Below are positions 15,833-18,359 of a DNA stretch of 18,359 nt, in pieces. How positions within the stretch are numbered: position 1 is the first letter of the stretch; each line of letters starts with the position of its first letter. The notes beneath the pieces are model-generated. The model had not been told where the DNA came from, did no database searches, and saw only the letters and a program-made list of their open reading frames with translations. The position numbers and the translations under genes are program-made. The stretch is from an uncultured Prevotella sp. (GTDB lineage: Bacteria; Bacteroidota; Bacteroidia; Bacteroidales; Bacteroidaceae): positions 1 to 18,359 of the forward strand of contig CAKQDG010000036.1 of NCBI GenBank assembly GCA_934219025.1, written 5' to 3'.

Positions 15833-18040
15833 ATGAAAAAGACAATCTTTATGGCAATGGCAGCGCTGGCATTTGGTATGTCGGTGCATGCTATCCGTGC
15901 CGTCCACGAGCTCTTCCCACAAAGGCAGAGCGACGGGACAACAGTTATGCTCTATACGAATGGAGACGGCCATCTTGCTTTCTACTCCACTGCAGATGAC
16001 CATGTAGTAATCCGCAATGCTGAGGGCACACTCTGTTATGCTGCATTGAAAGACGGAAAACTTGTGGCAACGAGCGTTAAGGTGCATAACGTGGGCGAGC
16101 GTACTGCAGAAGAAACTGCGTTTCTTGCTTCCAATCAGCTGAAGGCAACCGACAGGGCGCTCGTTCCCCTGCTTGCAAAACACATAGACGAAACTGCCGC
16201 ATGTAATTTGCACAGACAAATTTCCCCTTCAACTGCAGATGGACTTGGTGCTTACGGACAGAGCGCCCTTGGTTCAATACCATCGGTGGGAAACATCACT
16301 CTGCCGGTAATTATGGTGGAATTTAGCGACAAGAAGTTTCAGGATGCCATGACGGTAGACAAGTTTTCGCGTTTTATGAATGAAGAGGGGTATCATGAAG
16401 ACAGCGAAGAGCAGGTAGGCTCGGTGCGCGATTATTTTGTTTCGCAGAGCCGTGGAATGTTTACGCCGCAGTTTGACGTTGTGGCAAAGGTTTCTCTCAA
16501 CCAGCCGTATTCTTATTATGGAGCCCATAGCAGTAGCGGCTCACAAGACGTGAGATCAATGCAGCTGTTTCAGGATGCGGTGAAGGCAGCCATAGCACAG
16601 GGCGTGAGCTTCGACAAATACGAAGTGAAATATGTTATACCGAATGTTATAATCCTTTATGCAGGATATGGCGAAGCTACAGGTGGAGATGACAATACAG
16701 TGTGGCCACACGAGCGTGATTTGTATTATCCTTATAATAGCGTGGGCAATTATAATTTCGGTTCATATTTTATGGGGAATGAGCTGTATGGCGGTTCCGG
16801 TAATGTTGTAATGGGAATGGGTGTCATGGTTCACGAGTTGTCTCATGCACTTGGTTTGCCTGATATATATGATGTTTATTATTCATATCAAAATGATTCC
16901 CCGATGGGAAGTTGGTCGGTGATGGATAATGGAGCATACTGTCCTTCAAGCACATCGTATGCCCCAATGGGCTATAATGCTTACGAGCGCAGCTATATGG
17001 GATGGCTTAATATCCGGGAGCTGAACGATGCTCAGGAGGTGGTTCTTGGCAACCAGTCGGATGCCGAAGGTGAGTTTGCTGTGATGTACCGCAATCCGTC
17101 AGACTCGAAAGAATATTTTATTTTTGAGAACCATGCCGCAGGAACCTGGTATAACCAGAAATATGGCACAGGATTGCTCGTAACCCGCTATGCTTATAAC
17201 CAGTCGGTATGGAAAGGCAATCAGGTTAATATCACTCAGGACAAGAAGCGTGCGATGGTCGTAACGGCAAGCGGCAGGAGTATATCGTCTAACGCGGCAG
17301 AAACAGACCTCTTTGGTAATGGAACAAACGGCAAGGAAGGTTTCACTTTCCTGCTTGGTGCCACGGCAGATGCTAACATATACAAGGTTTTGAAGAATCC
17401 AGACGGTACGCTGACCTTCAATTTCAACGACAGAAACATCATGACTTCGTATGCCGTGAGCAATGAAGACGTGTATGAGAAGATAACGGATGCAAGCAGT
17501 CTGGCGACTGGCGACAAAGTAATCTTTGTGAGTGAGGCCGATGGCGTTGCAATGTCTGTCAGTCAGCAGAGTGCAGGGCGTGGAGCTGTTGCTGTGAAAT
17601 TCAATGACAACAAGGCGTATGGCAACGACTATGTTTTGCCTTTGACATTGATGAAAACTCCATCGGGTGATTGGGGCTTTAGAACAGATGGCAATGCATA
17701 TCTCAGTGCAGGTAATTCTGGACTGAAGGTCGTTTCAAAAGTAGACAACAGCTGTCTTTCCTCTATTGCCATTGCAGATGGAAATGTGTCAGTACTGTTC
17801 AATGGAACTGTCAAGAACAGGAATATGGGATATAGTATTGACAATGTTAATTTCACAACCTTCTCCGATGCGCAGTCTAACATCCAGATTTACCGCAAGG
17901 TGGCGGCTTCGGGCATCAACAGCGTGAAGAATGACAGCGAGAGCAAGAACGGACGTGTGTATAACCTTGCCGGCCAGCAGGTGGGCAATGATTACAGGGG
18001 TATCGTGATTATAAACGGCAAGAAAGTAGTTAGAAAATAA
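15833..18040 (+). CDS. Secreted M6-type metalloprotease
   Basis: The 735-residue protein has a Sec signal (cleavage likely after A20), an N-terminal pro-like region (about 21-150), and an M6 (immune inhibitor A-like) peptidase domain (about 155-530). The zinc site is HELSHALGLPD (334-344), giving H334, H338 and D344 as ligands and E335 as catalytic base; S-V-M-D-N (362-366) is the Met-turn. After it come a beta-rich domain (about 545-690) and a 28-residue tail (708-735) with YNLAGQQVG and G-I-V-I-x-N-G-K-K. Secreted M6 enzymes cleave proteins outside the cell. It could feed the upstream SusCD transporter, although it has its own promoter-like site and a terminator precedes it. The tail matches that of the preceding secreted protein, suggesting a common export or anchoring route. 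The start fits the signal peptide. Confidence 0.92.
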   Translation: MKKTIFMAMAALAFGMSVHAIRAVHELFPQRQSDGTTVMLYTNGDGHLAFYSTADDHVVIRNAEGTLCYAALKDGKLVATSVKVHNVGERTAEETAFLASNQLKATDRALVPLLAKHIDETAACNLHRQISPSTADGLGAYGQSALGSIPSVGNITLPVIMVEFSDKKFQDAMTVDKFSRFMNEEGYHEDSEEQVGSVRDYFVSQSRGMFTPQFDVVAKVSLNQPYSYYGAHSSSGSQDVRSMQLFQDAVKAAIAQGVSFDKYEVKYVIPNVIILYAGYGEATGGDDNTVWPHERDLYYPYNSVGNYNFGSYFMGNELYGGSGNVVMGMGVMVHELSHALGLPDIYDVYYSYQNDSPMGSWSVMDNGAYCPSSTSYAPMGYNAYERSYMGWLNIRELNDAQEVVLGNQSDAEGEFAVMYRNPSDSKEYFIFENHAAGTWYNQKYGTGLLVTRYAYNQSVWKGNQVNITQDKKRAMVVTASGRSISSNAAETDLFGNGTNGKEGFTFLLGATADANIYKVLKNPDGTLTFNFNDRNIMTSYAVSNEDVYEKITDASSLATGDKVIFVSEADGVAMSVSQQSAGRGAVAVKFNDNKAYGNDYVLPLTLMKTPSGDWGFRTDGNAYLSAGNSGLKVVSKVDNSCLSSIAIADGNVSVLFNGTVKNRNMGYSIDNVNFTTFSDAQSNIQIYRKVAASGINSVKNDSESKNGRVYNLAGQQVGNDYRGIVIINGKKVVRK

Positions 18041-18064
18041 TAATCCGCCAATACAGAAAAAATG

Positions 18065-18103
18065 AAGCGCAGCTCCCATAAGGGGGTTGCGCTTTGTTTT
18101 TTT
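18065..18103. terminator. Bidirectional intrinsic terminator
   Basis: Arms 18065-18077 and 18082-18094 form a 13-bp stem with two G-T positions around the loop ATAA. On the plus strand a T-run follows (18095-18103). On the minus strand the stem is followed by CATTTTTTC, also a T-run. It lies between the convergent M6 protease and Rpn-like genes and can serve both. Confidence 0.88.
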
Positions 18104-18137
18104 ATTTGAAAGAGAGTTCTACTGTATGTTGGCTTTT

Positions 18138-18359
18138 TTATTGCAGTGAGGAAATCTCTTCCTCGGTCAGTCCCGTTGCCTTCACTATTGTATCGATAGG
18201 GATATCCATAGCCAAGAGGTTTCTTGCTGTTTCGATTTTACCTTCCGCTCTGCCTTCCGCTCTGCCTTCCGCTCTGCCTTCCGCTCTGCCTATAGCTTTT
18301 CCTTTCTCTTCTGCCGAGTCGATAGAGTTCTTGATGTCGCGGTAAGCCTTCAGACTGTC
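18138..18359 (-). CDS. Rpn/PD-(D/E)XK nuclease-family protein, C-terminal part
   Basis: Only the last 73 codons are in the window; the gene continues past the right edge. The visible part reads D-S-L-K-A-Y-R-D-I-K-N-S-I-D, then a charged stretch with four G-R-A-E units, then K-I-E-T-A-R-N-L-L-A-M and A-T-G-L-T-E-E-E-I-S. This ending is typical of Rpn-family (recombination-promoting nuclease, often annotated as PD-(D/E)XK transposase-like) proteins common in Bacteroidetes; the nuclease domain itself is outside. The G-R-A-E run comes from a 12-bp tandem repeat, so copy number may vary between strains without a frameshift. Its stop at 18138-18140 faces the M6 gene across a bidirectional terminator. 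Confidence 0.82.
   Translation of the reverse strand, partial: DSLKAYRDIKNSIDSAEEKGKAIGRAEGRAEGRAEGRAEGKIETARNLLAMDIPIDTIVKATGLTEEEISSLQ
18241..18288. repeat. Four perfect 12-bp tandem repeats inside the Rpn-like gene
   Basis: CCTTCCGCTCTG is repeated four times without change (18241-18288). On the minus strand it encodes G-R-A-E units within the hydrophilic linker before the C-terminal helix. The 12-bp period keeps the frame. Confidence 0.93.

Noticed and set aside
18094..18345. 83-codon plus-strand open frame at the right end
   Set aside because: Its repeats are the complement of the G-R-A-E repeats in the Rpn-like gene on the minus strand.

Overview
The window looks like a chromosomal stretch from a Bacteroidales bacterium, most likely Prevotella or a close relative. 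The grounds are an adjacent SusC/SusD pair, promoter-like sites of the Bacteroidetes type (TTTG, about 19-20 bp, TAnnTTTG), weak or absent Shine-Dalgarno sequences before several genes, and two secreted proteins ending in a Y-N-L-A-G-Q-Q-V-G ... G-K-K tail that I associate with Prevotella secreted proteins. No rRNA, tRNA, integrase, transposase of an insertion sequence or cas gene was seen.

Left part (1-5578), housekeeping and accessory genes on both strands. A 393-bp gene-free left end carries promoter-like sites and a 43/42-bp inverted repeat. Next come a minus-strand AAA ATPase of the DUF4143 type (394-1686), preceded by a 33-bp-period direct repeat array, then a 480-bp spacer rich in hairpins, then a minus-strand sodium-dependent NSS-family symporter (2170-3522). 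Divergent from it are a small VanZ-like membrane protein (3739-4152) and a thioredoxin-fold lipoprotein that lacks the CxxC pair (4415-5578).

Central and right part (5986-18040), one co-directional block on the plus strand. It holds a SusC-type TonB-dependent transporter, a SusD-type lipoprotein, an HExxH zinc-metallohydrolase lipoprotein, a DUF4302-type lipoprotein, an unrecognised secreted protein, and a secreted M6-type metalloprotease. The first four genes are tightly spaced and look like one operon behind a good promoter at 5898-5929. The last two carry a shared C-terminal tail, and the M6 gene has its own promoter-like site. With two putative peptidases and no glycoside hydrolase, the block reads as a protein or peptide acquisition locus rather than a polysaccharide locus; this is inference. 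A bidirectional terminator (18065-18103) ends the block and faces the 3' end of a truncated Rpn/PD-(D/E)XK nuclease-family gene at the right edge.

The most unusual non-coding signal is a set of three tandem arrays of about 9 bp, with related but different units, filling three consecutive intergenic spacers (3552-3660, 4216-4399, 5650-5769). The second most unusual is the four-copy, exactly 33-bp-spaced repeat just upstream of the ATPase.
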